Assembly (NCBI GenBank): GCA_011634665.1
Contig: WAEK01000004.1
Coordinates: 21,001-85,000, forward strand
Direction: 5' to 3'
Source: Mortierella sp. BCC40632
Taxonomy: Eukaryota > Mortierellomycota > Mortierellomycetes > Mortierellales > Mortierellaceae
Length of the DNA stretch: 64,000 bases
Below the pieces are notes generated by a model that ran no database searches, had not been told where the DNA came from, and saw nothing but the letters and a program-made list of their open reading frames with translations. Shown here piece by piece: positions 47,886 through 63,942 of this stretch. Position 1 is the stretch's first letter; the number at the start of each line of letters is the position of its first letter. The translations under genes and the position numbers were made by a program.

Positions 47886-49837
47886 CTCACCGTTCCTAGA
47901 TCCTTCGGTCTCCCCTTGCCTTAGCGATGGAACAGTCTTCCCCTGATAATTTTCATCCTTTGTGCCCTACTCCCAATCTGGGTTTGCGTTGTATTCTATT
48001 CTTCTTACCTACCCTTCTTTCTTTTCTTCTTTCCTTTTCTTTCTTTTCTTTTTTTTATAGATCCTGTTAGAGGCTTTACTCATTAGCACACGTCCACCTA
48101 TGCTCTGCGAATGACATGACTGCCACTGCCTCTTTAGAAAAGAACAACTATCTAAACGACAAGGAGGAATTGGAGGAGGACAACCCCAGGAGGTGATAGA
48201 GGTTGGTGTAAAAGACCAAAGCAGGTGGTGAGGATTCAGGAATGAGGCCTAAGGGGCGAACTATCAGGGGAAGGGGGAGAGGGGGGGGGGGGGAGAGGAA
48301 GAAAAGGAAGAGAGCAGCGGAGGTAGGTCAATGACAGATTTACAGCAAGGACCACTTTTTTTTTTTTTTTTTATTTCTGAAGAAAAGAGGCACTGCAGTA
48401 TCTACGCCTTCATGGCATGGACAAACTATGCGCCGAACAAAAGAAAAAGAGATCAAAGGAAAAAAAGAGAAGAGAGAGAGAGAGAGAGAGAAGGCGCTTG
48501 TCTTTTCTGAGTCATCTTCTACCTCCTCCTCCCCTCCCCCCTTCCTCATCCTCTACAGTCTAGATTTGCAGCAACAACGCGTTGGCGCACGTCTGCAGAA
48601 TATACGCCAGAGTCTACGCCAGAGTATACATTGACGAAACAGGCAGAACAAAAGTCTAAAAAGAAAAAAAAAGAAAAGAGAAAAAAAAGAGTTGGCGGAA
48701 AGGGTATGCTCACAAACAAAACCAAGACATTTTGATGCAGGGCGTTGAAGTGATGAGATCTAGAGCCGTCTTTTTTTCTTTCTTTCTCAGGATCTTCTCT
48801 ATCCAGGGGTTGGTTCTTCAGTGCGTATCTCTGTCGCACGATCTACAACAGGTGGGACAATTTGATGATCTTTATTTTTTTACCAGGTAAAAAAAATAAA
48901 TAAATAAGAGAAAGACAGTGAAAGACAACTCCACAGCCCTCAGAGAAGCAAGACTATACGAGGGGACCCTACAAAGAAGAGGAAACAAAACTGTGGAATG
49001 AGCCAGGCATTAGGGTATCTCTTCATCTTTTGTAGTGGTCCGAGGGATCGGAGGGGTCCAAGAGCAGTGAGAGCAGCTCTCAACCAAGCAGCAGTTTTTT
49101 TTTTTTTTTTTTTTTCTGGATAATGGGTCAGTCTACTCTAGATCCAATGGTCTTTGTTCTACACAAACAGCTGCTGAAGGGGAAGGGGAGAGTCAATTGG
49201 GTAATGATTAAATAGTCCAAGTTGCTTTTTTTTTTGGATTAACTAGACCTGGTTGGTCTGTGTGGACATGTGTACACCTCGAATGAAGGCCAAGGTATTT
49301 TGGTAGCTGAACACGCTCGCGAATAGCGCTAAAAAGAAAAAAAAAAAAAAAGGGATGTTATTTTTGGTTTTCACTTCGGCAAAACCCTGTCCATTTGGCC
49401 CAATTTGGCCCAACAGATCCTTAAAAAAGAGCCAAAGCTTCTCCTCAGCACAAGCGACTGTTACAACGGTTGGACTTCTTGAGACTAGACTATTGCTGTT
49501 ATAAGAAAGAGAGGAAGGGGAGGGAGTGAGCGCTGGGCGGGAAATGGATTTGGACTGTTTTGGACTTGGGACTCGACTTGCCGAGACGGACTGAGCTGAG
49601 CTGAGTTGAACTGGGTTGACACTACTTACTACTACTAGGAGAAGAAGGCCGTGCCTGGCAAAGTGAGTCGCTGGGTTGGGGTGAGTGGGGAGGGTAGACA
49701 GAAGAGGCTCGAACTCGATCTCGCCGATTACTCCTTTTGTCCGCACTTGAAACTTTGAGAGGGAAATCGCCCGCAGGCTCTCGCGACAAGAAAGAAAAAT
49801 AACTCTTTCTCGCCGCCAAGGCAAGGGCACAGGTACA

Positions 49838-49871
<34 letters not shown>

Positions 49872-50351
49872 AAAAAAGAGAGGAGAGAGAAAGAGATAGA
49901 TGGCAGCGACTCTGGCATGATTGGTACGGCATGAAAGGAGGATGGGACACTCAAAGAGAGCCGGCTCTCCACTTTGTTTTCTTTCTCTCTCTCTCTCTTG
50001 CTCACTCACCCACTCTCTCTTTTTGTCTTTTCTGTCTTTTTCTCTTCCTCTCTTCTCTCTTCTCTCTTCCTCTCTTCTCTTTTCCTCTTCTCTCTTCCTC
50101 TCTCCTCTTCATTGTCCTCACCACTGGCTCATCATCTCTAACGCACATTCACCCATTGTTGTCAAGCCATCCTATTCTTCTCATTCCCTCATTTCATCTC
50201 ATCCACAACACCCACTCCTCCTCCTCTCTTACCGACATTCCTTTCGTTATATAGCTCCCCTCCCTTCCATGGTTACACTACTCTGAACAAACAGCCTTGC
50301 CTCTCTCTCTTTCTGCTACCTCCTTCCCTCACCTTTTCACTTGACTCCACC
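47886..50351. other. Intergenic region, possible unresolved minus-strand exons
   Basis: Contains a G-run near 48278-48292, T-tracts near 48357-48372 and 49094-49115, and a GT array near 49839-49872. Minus-strand pieces at 48845-48770 (begins VRQRYALKNQPLDREDPEKE after an acceptor) and 49340-49243 (ASVFSYQNTLAFIRGVHMST) look protein-like but cannot be joined. The last 370 bp are CT-rich and form the leader of the gene at 50352. Confidence 0.35.
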
Positions 50352-52211
50352 ATGGCCATCAAGCGAGGAGGTGGCCTCCGGCCAGAGCTCCGGTCAAAGA
50401 GCCGGATCCTCTTTGTGATCTTGCTCTTCAGTGGTATCCTCTTCTTTATTGCTGCACAACTCGAGTGGGTGCCGTACCTGAGCTACACTCCTTCAACATG
50501 GGGTACCGGAGTCGGAAGATACAACCAATCAACCACAGCTCACCCAAACCCATCAACCTCCACTCGTGGTCCCTCTGACAATTCACAACAGCCCAGCGCC
50601 ACTCAGGACCAAGACCCATTCCTCTCGCTGTATCCTGAACGCGAGCCATTCGAGGGAGAGCGCTTTTTGGGCTACCTCCCGCACAGTGGTTTTCATAATC
50701 AGCTCGTATCTTTCGAGAATGCAATTCGACTTGCAGCTTATCTCAATAGGACCCTGCTCCTCCCACCCTTGTATCTGAGCAGTCTGAGGCGCTTCAACCT
50801 TCCCTGGAAAGAGCCAGAAGAGTTGCTCCAGCACTGGGCAGACCGCAACCGCGATGGGATGGAGTACTGCCGAGACTACAATCCTCTGCTCCGCCCACCT
50901 TTGAACCGAGCTCAACTCGCTGCCTTGCCCGAGAACGAGCAGAAACGGGAGCAAGACTGCATCTTCTACCACGCATGGACGGTGACCCCATGGACGTATT
51001 TTTTCAATATCCCAGCATTGGTCGCTAACGCTCCTCGTATCGCTGAGAACAAGGACCCGGTCCGAATGTTTGATCGTCCAAACATGACCTTGCCGTGGCT
51101 TTACGAGAACCTCGGGGTGACTGACCCCGATAAAGAGATCCATTTTATCAAGGACATCGATCGGTACGAGTATAAGATCCTCGACGATTCCGTGGCAAAC
51201 TATACCGCGAAGCCAAACCTGGCCAGACCCTCCGACACAGCCTATGTCTGGAGCAACCGATACGTTAATATGTTGCTCTTGTCTGATCTGAAGAAGCGAC
51301 CTGAGCGTATCCTCCATTTTGGTTCGCTCTTTGCAGCAGACAGAGTCGAGGCGAATTCCGAGGACCACCTCAACCTACGAGAGTTCATCTACATGAACAT
51401 GGACCTCTGGAACAGAGACATCGTTGAGGCCTCTGCTTTTGCAGATCAACTGATTTCTCAGTGGGTTGAGCAGTCCAGGAGGATTGTATCAGGATACCTT
51501 GGTGCACACCTCAGAACATCTGATGGCGGGTTTGAGAAGGCAACACCGAAAAATCTGCAGAGACTCGTGTCATGGATAGGCGAAATGGTCAAACAAGATC
51601 AGACTTACACTCGGAGGAGGCAGAAACGAGGACCTGCGCCACCCGGACTGCCCACGAACTCGTCCGACAATGATGGACTAAGTAATGAGCAACAAACTCA
51701 GGAACCCTCGTCAGTGTTGGCAACCATTCAGTCGTCAGCTAGTTCTGTGCCAACACCGGTTTCAGTGTCAGTGTCAGAATCAACCACCGCGACACCCACA
51801 ACCAAATTAGCGGAATCTGCAACTCCAGCAGCAACACCGATTAATGAACAAGGAACGGGACTTCCCCCTTTTCTCGAGAAATGCAAGCAATCTCCACCCG
51901 AGTCCCCGTTTTTGTTCCTCGCGACAGATGTGTCTCATCCACGCCAAAACCCTTTATTTCAAGATTTCCTTGAGCAATTCCCATGTACTATCTTTCTCTC
52001 GGATTTCAAGGACATACTTATGAAACTAGAGAAAATCCATAATCCATCCGATGGAGTCCGCATGTTTCCGCATGTCGTAGCGTTAATGGATGCTATCCTT
52101 GCCGCCAAGGGCAGGAAATTCCTTGGGACGGATCGAAGCACGTTCAGCGCCTACATTGCGAACCAACTCTGGCCGAGATATCATCCTGAAAAAATTGCCA
52201 ATGAACAATAG
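50352..52211 (+). CDS. O-fucosyltransferase-like type II membrane protein, 619 aa
   Basis: Probable Golgi or ER glycosyltransferase of the GDP-fucose O-fucosyltransferase superfamily. A short basic N-tail and one membrane segment at about residues 18-36 (ILFVILLFSGILFFIAAQL) give type II topology. A P/S/T-rich stem precedes the lumenal domain. Family-like motifs are GFHNQLVSFENAIRLAAYLN (113-132), a GAHLRTSDGG block near 380-390 corresponding to the HxR motif that binds the sugar nucleotide, and a C-terminal GTDRSTFSAYI block near residue 592. A S/T/P-rich insert (about 420-505) splits the catalytic domain. The gene is intronless and its ATG sits in CCACCATGG, a strong start context, after a CT-rich leader. 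Donor and acceptor substrates are unknown. Confidence 0.87.
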   Translation: MAIKRGGGLRPELRSKSRILFVILLFSGILFFIAAQLEWVPYLSYTPSTWGTGVGRYNQSTTAHPNPSTSTRGPSDNSQQPSATQDQDPFLSLYPEREPFEGERFLGYLPHSGFHNQLVSFENAIRLAAYLNRTLLLPPLYLSSLRRFNLPWKEPEELLQHWADRNRDGMEYCRDYNPLLRPPLNRAQLAALPENEQKREQDCIFYHAWTVTPWTYFFNIPALVANAPRIAENKDPVRMFDRPNMTLPWLYENLGVTDPDKEIHFIKDIDRYEYKILDDSVANYTAKPNLARPSDTAYVWSNRYVNMLLLSDLKKRPERILHFGSLFAADRVEANSEDHLNLREFIYMNMDLWNRDIVEASAFADQLISQWVEQSRRIVSGYLGAHLRTSDGGFEKATPKNLQRLVSWIGEMVKQDQTYTRRRQKRGPAPPGLPTNSSDNDGLSNEQQTQEPSSVLATIQSSASSVPTPVSVSVSESTTATPTTKLAESATPAATPINEQGTGLPPFLEKCKQSPPESPFLFLATDVSHPRQNPLFQDFLEQFPCTIFLSDFKDILMKLEKIHNPSDGVRMFPHVVALMDAILAAKGRKFLGTDRSTFSAYIANQLWPRYHPEKIANEQ

Positions 52212-52870
52212 CCTTTTGAGAAGTTCCTTCTCCTCTCCTCTCTTCTACCTTCCCTTCCACTCAAATTGATAGACGAGAAGGAAGGAAAAAAAAAATACAC
52301 GCACTCATACACACACATACTCAACATACACGCAACCACCAAATAAAAAAATATACCCATCTTTTGTTTCTCTTCTTAATCTTGCTCTTTTTTCCTCTCG
52401 TGAGCAAATTGTTTTGTCTGAACTGTGGCGACATGGTGGCGACTTTAATATCTTTTTTCAGTTTTGTTTGGAAGCAACAAAAAAAAAAACAAACAAAAAA
52501 AAAAACCTTCACTTTGAACTCGTCTGTGTAGACAATAAACAAATTCATGACCCCTCGCCCGCTTCGCTTCTCAATGTTCAGAGAGAGAAAGGGAGAGAGA
52601 GTAGTACAAAGGCAACGTTGAAATGCCATCTCTCGTCTTTCCGATTCATCTGCTATGTTTCCATGTGGCTCTTCTAAGCCGAGAGCACCATGTCCTCTCT
52701 CTCTCTTCTTCAAACAAAAAGACGAGCTCAAAAGTCAATAGTGAGATTTACTAGAATACTCTGCGTCTACTTCTCCTCTCCCCCTTCTCCCTCTTCCTTC
52801 CTTCCTTCTTTCCTTCTTCTCTCTTTTTCTTTCTTTCTTTCTCTCTCTCTTTTTCTTTCTTTCTCTCTCT

Positions 52871-52912
<42 letters not shown>

Positions 52913-53723
52913 CAAGTTCGAAAAAGCCGCCGGCATCAAGGGCTGATATATCTCCTCTCTCGGAATGTTCTCAAAGTCGTATTTATGATGTACTGAGAGA
53001 GGGCAATGAATGAAGGTGGTAGTCGAAAACACCTTTGCTCTCGAGGAGAATGGCATCCAGTTCGACGTGGTGGCGACGCAGCCACCAGGAACCCTCTCTA
53101 GATATACTCGAGTAAAATTAGTGAATCCAATGCTCACAACAGGTGAAAAAAAAAAAAAAAAATAGCGCATTCCCTAGCATAACGCTGTGCATGTTCAAGA
53201 CGCGTCCTTGCTAGTTTGTTGATATAGTCTATATCTGTGTGTGTGTGTGGGGGAATACTAGTGAGCCTCCAGAGCATATTCGTACTCTCAACATTGGGCA
53301 AGTGCTCCGCAAAGGTCAATTGAAGTATAGTATCTTTACAAAGAAGAGAGAGAGAGAAAGAGTAGCAAGATCTTCTTGGTGGGCAAGAGTGTATAAAAAT
53401 GAGACAATCGCACTCCTCTGCTTACTGTTCCTCTTTTTGAGCTGTCTCCTAATCTCCACCACCCTCACACATTATCCCACTAAGACGTCGATCTATAACT
53501 ACTCGCTGCGCCTTCTCTCTAGTGATTTCTTAAGCTGTCTAAATAGAAAGCGTAATCACTCACCACTCGGTTCTCCCCATCTATGCTGGGCAGCTATTGC
53601 ATTGTGCTGCCTCGAGCGATCCAAGCCAAGAACCACCCTCTTCCCCTTCCCCCACCGCATAGATCCTGACGCCTAGCAATATACCAATTTCTTTCGTTTC
53701 AAATAAGCTACACTTTTTGCTAA

Positions 53724-53769
<46 letters not shown>

Positions 53770-54472
53770 AAAGCTCTGCTTCTACTAGTTAATACTGTCC
53801 TCTTTACTAGAGAGAATAAGGTGGGAAGAGGGTGGGTTAGGTAGATGTTTATTCAATTGCAGATCCTCAGCTCACACTGGAGATCACTGGGCCCTAAGGT
53901 TGAATGAATGAAGCCAGTGTTACAGAGCGATTCTTTCCGAGCCGGTCCATACATCTTGAAATCGAACCTGGGTTTGTGTTGCAGCCCTAACCTATCCATA
54001 GCAAACCACTTGGTTCACATGAGTCGGCATCGTGCATGATCAATTGTGCGTCAAATACTCAAAGGGGGAGAGGAAGGGGTTTGTCTCAACGGCCAGTATG
54101 CTTCTGAGGAACTGGAGTGAACCAACAGCTGGCTGAATGGTAAAAAAAAAAAAAAAAAAAAGTGGAATATGAAAGTGGATTAAGTGCTAAAGTGTAATGT
54201 CGCGCCTTGATTCTTTGCTTGCACGTATTCTGAAAGGTTTAATCCATTTCCCTCTCCTCATTCAAAAATCAGTGTTGATCCCTAGCTTTCATGCAAAAAA
54301 AAAAAAAAAGGAAAAAGCACCACCAAGGGACTCAATCTGACCCCCTGCAAAAACAATGCTAATGTCAAGAAAAAAAAAAGGAAAAAAAATTGACAACACC
54401 GTGCCCTTTGCAGGGACAGCGCGAGGGGGCGAGGGCAACGTCGTCCCTTGATGGACAAAGAGTATAAAAAGA
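52212..54472. other. Intergenic region with one uncertain gene
   Basis: Mostly CT-rich DNA and homopolymers, including a T-tract of about 36 at 52877-52912 and one of about 34 followed by A10 at 53729-53772. A protein-like stretch near 53.0-53.35 kb is listed separately. Nothing else is recognised. Confidence 0.45.
53010..53322 (+). CDS. Possible short spliced gene, unidentified
   Basis: From ATG 53010 the frame reads MKVVVENTFALEENGIQFDV and continues about 46 residues to a GTGAAA donor at about 53143. A possible next exon after CCTCCAG (from about 53272) keeps phase and reads EHIRTLNIGQVLRKG. The pieces look like real protein but no family is recognised. The reverse strand is also open here, so this may be a chance frame. 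Confidence 0.28.
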
Positions 54473-54480
54473 AGACCATC
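54473..54480 (+). promoter_or_regulatory. TATA box of the small secreted protein gene
   Basis: TATAAAAA about 225 bp upstream of the ATG at 54706. It is a clean TATA element; most other genes here have CT-rich leaders without an obvious TATA. A TATA promoter often goes with regulated rather than constitutive expression. Confidence 0.5.
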
Positions 54481-54705
54481 ATTTTCAGTCCCACTCATCG
54501 GTCATTGCCTCTTATTGCACTACCACACAAGTTCCACCCCCTCTTCCACAAACTGCAATCTCACCGAAAAGCATAAACTGCTAGTCAGCCTTGGTAAGGA
54601 ACCATCCTCTGATTCCTCGCATTTCCTAGCCGTCAGTCATTTCATGTTGTTTAATCGAAAGTATCACAATTCAGTTCTTCATCTTGGACAGACCACTAGA
54701 TCATC

Positions 54706-55050
54706 ATGTTGTTCCGAACAATCCAAGCAATTCAAGTGATGTCGTTGGTTATTTTGTTAGTATCTGCCCGAGGCGAAAAGAGTCCACTCTGTGCACTAGT
54801 CAATGAAAAGGCAGCCATCGCAAAAAGGATTGCACCTTTCATCCCAAAACATGTTCTTGACGTTGAGGCGATCTGGAAAAGTGATCAGAAATCGATTTGT
54901 GCTTTCCCAACCAAGAAGTTTGACAAAAAGTCTTGTCGGTTTGCTCAGAAAAAGATCCAATCCTTGAATGATCAGAGCAAACTTGAAGATCTCTTGGAGA
55001 GTAGCACGAGACTGAGGGCTTGTTTGACTGTCTCCAGTAGATCCAAATAG
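54706..55050 (+). CDS. Small secreted cysteine-containing protein, 114 aa
   Basis: The N-terminal 22-24 residues (MLFRTIQAIQVMSLVILLVS) are a typical signal peptide, with probable cleavage after ARG or SARG. The mature chain of about 90 residues is lysine-rich, predicted helical, and has four cysteines in CALVN, CAFPT, CRFAQ and CLTVS, which could form two disulfides. There is no membrane segment after the signal and no intron. No family is recognised; small secreted proteins of this kind include effectors and surface-active proteins, but no function can be given. Upstream lies a TATA box; a CT-rich leader is absent. Confidence 0.65.
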   Translation: MLFRTIQAIQVMSLVILLVSARGEKSPLCALVNEKAAIAKRIAPFIPKHVLDVEAIWKSDQKSICAFPTKKFDKKSCRFAQKKIQSLNDQSKLEDLLESSTRLRACLTVSSRSK

Positions 55051-56582
55051 GATGATGACAAGGAATAGGAAGAGAGCAAAGGAGTTTGTATTAAATACTA
55101 TTGTTCTTGATCGTGATCATCCCCCTCCCTCCCCATCCGTTAATCTCAAACAATCCATTTCCTACCCCAACCTTTCTTTTTTCAGTACTTGGAAACTTGT
55201 GTAGTCTGTTCTGTAGGCCACGAGCAATTACGACTATAGTCGCTGTTTTCTATCCAACTTGAATTGGAATATCACCTTTTCTTCTTTCGAGTGCTGTCTT
55301 CATCGATTGGTTCCTATGAAATCCTCGTAAATGTGTTCTTGCCTGTTGGTCAAGAAGCGACAGATAGGGTAGGTGAGGAGAGAGAGAGAGAGAGAGAGAC
55401 CACAATGGTAATGTTAATCTTATTCTTTATACAACTTCACTGAATTCGACATCAGACTTGTGTAGCAATTCTGTCCAACTGTTTTTAGACGACTGGTTCA
55501 CACGAATGGTCTCGGACAAAAATGTTGGGCTAAAAAAAAAAAAAAAAAAAAAAAAGACGAAGCACAGACTCTTCTATTATCTGTCGACTTGGAGTGGAAA
55601 ACGATCGAGTCATGTATTTTGAGAGAGGAATCTCTCTCTCTCTCTCTCTCTCTCCATTAGACAAATGAAACGACTCTACGTAGACACTTAGTAGAGCTTA
55701 GTAGGATACAAACAGAAAAAGAGCTGTCGAACATTAGAATCAGGTCTAGGTAGTCTGTCCAGGTGCCTCTAAATTCCAGAGGCGATCTGTGTGTAGAATA
55801 CGCGATACCCTAGCAAAGAAAGCCAAATAGCAATTGACAACAATTGGGTTCCTGCTTGTCTCTTTTGTTGATCTTTGTCGCGGTCAGTGGAACGAGGCAT
55901 TGATCGCAGCCTAGAGGGAGGGGGGGGAGCAATTGTTCTATGATATCAATTCATAGTGTATAGAATGCAGATCAAGTGGCAAAAAAAAGAGAGAGAGTCA
56001 TGTGTGTGCGTGTGTGTGGTTTAAAGACGCCGAGAGATAAACGATGGGATGGGATGGGATGGGAGAAAGGAGGAGGTCAGAGCGAGCAGAAGCAGAAAGC
56101 AGAACAGTGCAGACTGCAGAGAAAAAGGTTCCCTAGAGAGTTAAGGGGTGTGTGTGGACCTGGAGTGCTGGAGAGAGGGGGCACCGCTCTGTTGCATTCC
56201 TATTGGCGGGGCGCACTTCGATCCTCATTGGGCCGTAACCAAGGCACTCTTATATTGGGTATGTGGGTGGGCCGTGTATTTTTTGCTTTCTTGAAAGGGA
56301 GAGAGAGAGAGAGAGCGAGAGCGAGAGAGAGAGGAGAGAAGAGTATTTTTTCCTTCTCTCGCCTTCTCTCTTCCTCTCTTCTTTTTTTTTTTTTTCTCTC
56401 TTCATCCATTTCACTCATCATCTGCCCTTGCCGGGATTCTTTGTTTCTCGACTGTCTTCAATCTTCTTTGTTTTTCCTCATCCTCCCAGGACTTCACGGA
56501 ACACGTACTCATCGGCAGAGAGGACGGCAACGGACCACTTCCATCCTCCCCCCTGTTCCCCTTTGTGTAGAACCAGCCCACC
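55051..56582. other. Intergenic region
   Basis: Contains an A-tract at 55532-55554, GA and CT microsatellites (about 55380-55399, 55630-55654, 56299-56335) and a GGGAT array near 56046-56063. The final 200 bp are CT-rich and form the SEC63 leader. No gene is seen. Confidence 0.5.
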
Positions 56583-59500
56583 ATGGCAAAGTACACATTT
56601 GATGAAGGTGGCGACACGTTCAACTACTTTTTGTTGACCACGCTCGCCATCATTCTCATTCCTTCCACCTATCTCACTCTCTTCAAGTCAAAGACAGGTA
56701 AAACAAGCCTATCCTGTGTCTTCGTGTGCCATTTTTTTTTTTTTTTTTTTTTTCAAGACCTGCGTGCGTGTGTGTGTGTCTGTCTGTCTGTCCGTCTGTC
56801 TGCCAGTCTGTGTGTGTGTGTGTGCGTGTGGCAAAACGAGTTTCGCGACAGCTTTTCCCAGAGAGAGAGAGAGAGCATCGGGTCTCGTCAATAGCCTCAG
56901 GACAGACAGGATACGCAGGGGAGAGAAGAAAAAAAGAAAAAAGAAAGAAAAGAAAAGGGAGAGACATCTCTCGATGGGTCATTTCTTCACTACGCAGTGA
57001 TCAGGATCGTTCATTTCCAGAAAAGCTTGTTCCATCAGATCAGCAGGGCTGTCATCATTTTTTTTCTTTTCTCTTTCTTACTTACGCTTCCCCCTTCCCC
57101 CCTCTTCTTCTCTTTCTGCCACGTATACGACTCGTGTTCATTGGATAGTCGGCCCAAGGAAGCTTGCCTGCCCCTGTGAACCCTGTCAACGCAAGGATTC
57201 CCATACAGTGGCCCCTCGCAAGTCTGGCTCTGGCAAAAAGTATGCAAATCTCGCTTTCGATCTGCTCTCTTGTTGTATAATGATGATGATGGTGATGATA
57301 GCGCTCTTGTTTATTTTTTTCTTCTTTCTTTGATCTGACCTATTGTTGCTCTCTTTCTCTCGCATGGCGGGCTGGGTCTACTTTTTTCTCTTTTTTCAGA
57401 GTGCTTGGTCTCCTTCTCGGATGGGTCTTTTTCGGTTATGTCGCTTACCAGGTCTCGATCACACCCTCGCCTGAGGTTATTCGTTGGAACCCCTTTGATA
57501 TCCTTGGCATTTCAGATGTAAGTCTTATGTACCAAAAAGAAAGAAAGAAAAAAAAAAAAGGACAAATGGATACAACCCACAGCCAGATGGGGCGCCAATC
57601 AAATAGCTCGAGCTATCCACTAAACTGACAGCAATGATCTTCTTTATTTAATCCTTGCTCATCTTGTAGAGCGCTTCTGTCAAGGACATCAAGACTGCAT
57701 ATCGTCGTCTGAGCAAGATCTGGCATCCTGACAAGGTCAAGTCTGACCAGGCCGAGGAAGCTGACTCCAAGATGGCTGAGATCAACAAGGCCTACGAAGC
57801 GTAAGTGCCCTGACAGGTGCTTCTATGGCATGATAGCGTCTGTATCTAGCTTGTAGCTTTTACTCATCAACACCTTTTCTCCTCTTTTTGGTTTCATAGA
57901 TTGACAGACGATGAGGCCCGCGAGAACTGGATGAAATACGGACACCCTGATGGTAGCCGTAGCTCAATGACTATGGGTGTTGCCCTCCCACCATGGCTCG
58001 TTGAGGCCCACAACAACTTCTGGGTCCTTTCTGCATATGGTATTGTCTGTGGTCTGATGTTGCCCTACTTTATTGGCAAGTGGTGGTACCGCTCAGGAAA
58101 CTTTACCAAGGACAAGATCCGTACTAGAACCATGGGTGTCTTCTTTAAGAAGCTCAAGGAGAACACGAATGCCAAGGAGATTGTTGAGATCTTGTCGCTT
58201 GCTGATGAGTTTGAATTGGATGTCCCTAGCCGTCCATCCGATGAGGCTGCTTTGGAAAAGCTTGGACTCCAGGTGAACGAAGCCTTGGAGAAGAGGAACG
58301 GAGAACGATTTGAGTACTCAAAGAAGACAACGTCGCCTGCAGCTTTGAAGGCACTGACTCTGTTGTATGCCCATACTTTGGGAGTGCCTGTTGAGGACAA
58401 GGACTTGGCCCAAGGTAAGGAAGTGGTATCATCGACATCTGATGAACTTGGTTGGTGCAAAGGTAAAGTCTTGACAGGGGATGAGACGATGACTAATAAT
58501 ATCACCTATTATGCTGTTGTTTGCTGCTCTATAGATCAAGCGGATATTGCTGCCATGACTTTGCGTCTGATTCACGGAATGATCCAAATCACGACTACTC
58601 GCCAGTGGCTCTCAGTTTCGCTTGCTTTGATGGAAATGTCCCAGATTCTGGTCCAGGGTCTCTACTTCCACGATTCTCCTCTCCAGCAGCTGCCTTTTAT
58701 TAATGCCGATGCCGTCAAGACTTTGAAGGGCAAGAAGCAGATCAAGTCGATTAGTGAATACATGGATTTGGATCGCGATGAGAGACAAGCTCTTTTGAAG
58801 GAAGGCACTACGCCTGCTCAGGAAGATCAGATTCCAGTCGTTGCCAGGCAGTATCCCGAGCTCAAGGTCCGCAAGGCCTTTTTCAAGGGTTTTTTTTTTT
58901 TTTTTTTTTTTTAAGAAAACCAATTTTGCAAAGCACTACTGTCAACCACATGATATCTCTATGATAGGAATCTCGTACTAATCGCTTCCTATTTTTCTAT
59001 TTTATTTTATTTTATTTTATTTTATTTTATTTTATTTTTTTTTTTTTTTTTTTTTGGCGGATAATTATAGTTGCTGGTGATAATATCATTACCCCTGGTT
59101 CGCTTTGCACGTTTATTCTCAAGGTGAACGCTTCTGTGCCCGGAGAACCCGATCTTAACGAGCCATTGAGTGATAAGGATGCCCTGAATGCTTTGTTTGA
59201 GGATGTCGACAGTGAAGAGGATGAGGATGGTAACATCAAGCCCAAGAAGGCAGACAAGTCTCAGCCCTTGTCTCCTCCTGTCCACGCTCCTTTCTTCCCT
59301 GGTGACAAGAAGCCCTTCTGGTGGATCATGCTCGGTGATCACAAGAACAACCGTATTGTTGTCTCGCCTACCAAGGTGACCGACATTACTCGCTCCAAGA
59401 CGATCCGCATCCAGTTCCAGTCACCTCCTCGTCCCGGTCAGTACTCGTTCCAGCTCTTTGTCAAGTCGGATTCGAACCTTGGTGCCGATATTGAACAGGA

Positions 59501-59723
59501 TATGACCTTGACGGTCTTGGATGCCTCGGAGTTGCCTCCTGAAGCCGAGATTGACGATGATATTTCTGAGCCAGATGAGGATTCCATTGCTGGTCAAATG
59601 GCGCTTTTGAAGGAACAGGGATTGGCAGCGGCAGCCATTGGAGGCGGTAACAAGAATGCACCTGCGGCGGCCAAGGGCAAGGTCAAGGCACCTGAGACGG
59701 ATAGTGACAGCGACAGCGACTAA
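56583..59723 (+). CDS. SEC63: SEC63, ER translocon J-domain protein, 7 exons
   Basis: ER membrane subunit of the SEC complex; its lumenal J domain recruits BiP/Kar2 to pull proteins through the Sec61 channel. Exons: 56583-56697, 57149-57239, 57400-57517, 57670-57800, 57900-58414, 58535-58888 and 59071-59723; 658 residues, near the yeast length of 663. Order: first membrane segment (about 13-33), a CPCEPC-containing loop, second segment (VLGLLLGWVFFGYVAYQV), J domain with the essential HPD in IWHPDKVK, third segment (FWVLSAYGIVCGLMLPYFIG), the Sec63/Brl domain, and an acidic tail ending SDSDSD. Intron 5 (120 nt) is in frame and stop-free, so retention is possible. Intron 6 uses a weak GTTTTT donor inside a T-tract. 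ADE5,7 follows 594 bp downstream on the same strand. Confidence 0.94.
58415..58534 (+). other. In-frame, stop-free intron of SEC63
   Basis: GTAAGG at the 5' end, TATAG at the 3' end and a CTAAT branch-like site near 58493. Its 120 nt are a multiple of three without stop codons, so a retained copy would add 40 residues in the Brl domain. Confidence 0.7.

Positions 59724-63942
<4,219 letters not shown>

Noticed and set aside
57275..57340. GATGATGATGGTGATGATA with a later CTGA in a SEC63 intron, like C/D snoRNA boxes
   Set aside because: The boxes arise from a GAT repeat and the required terminal stem and guide region are not evident.
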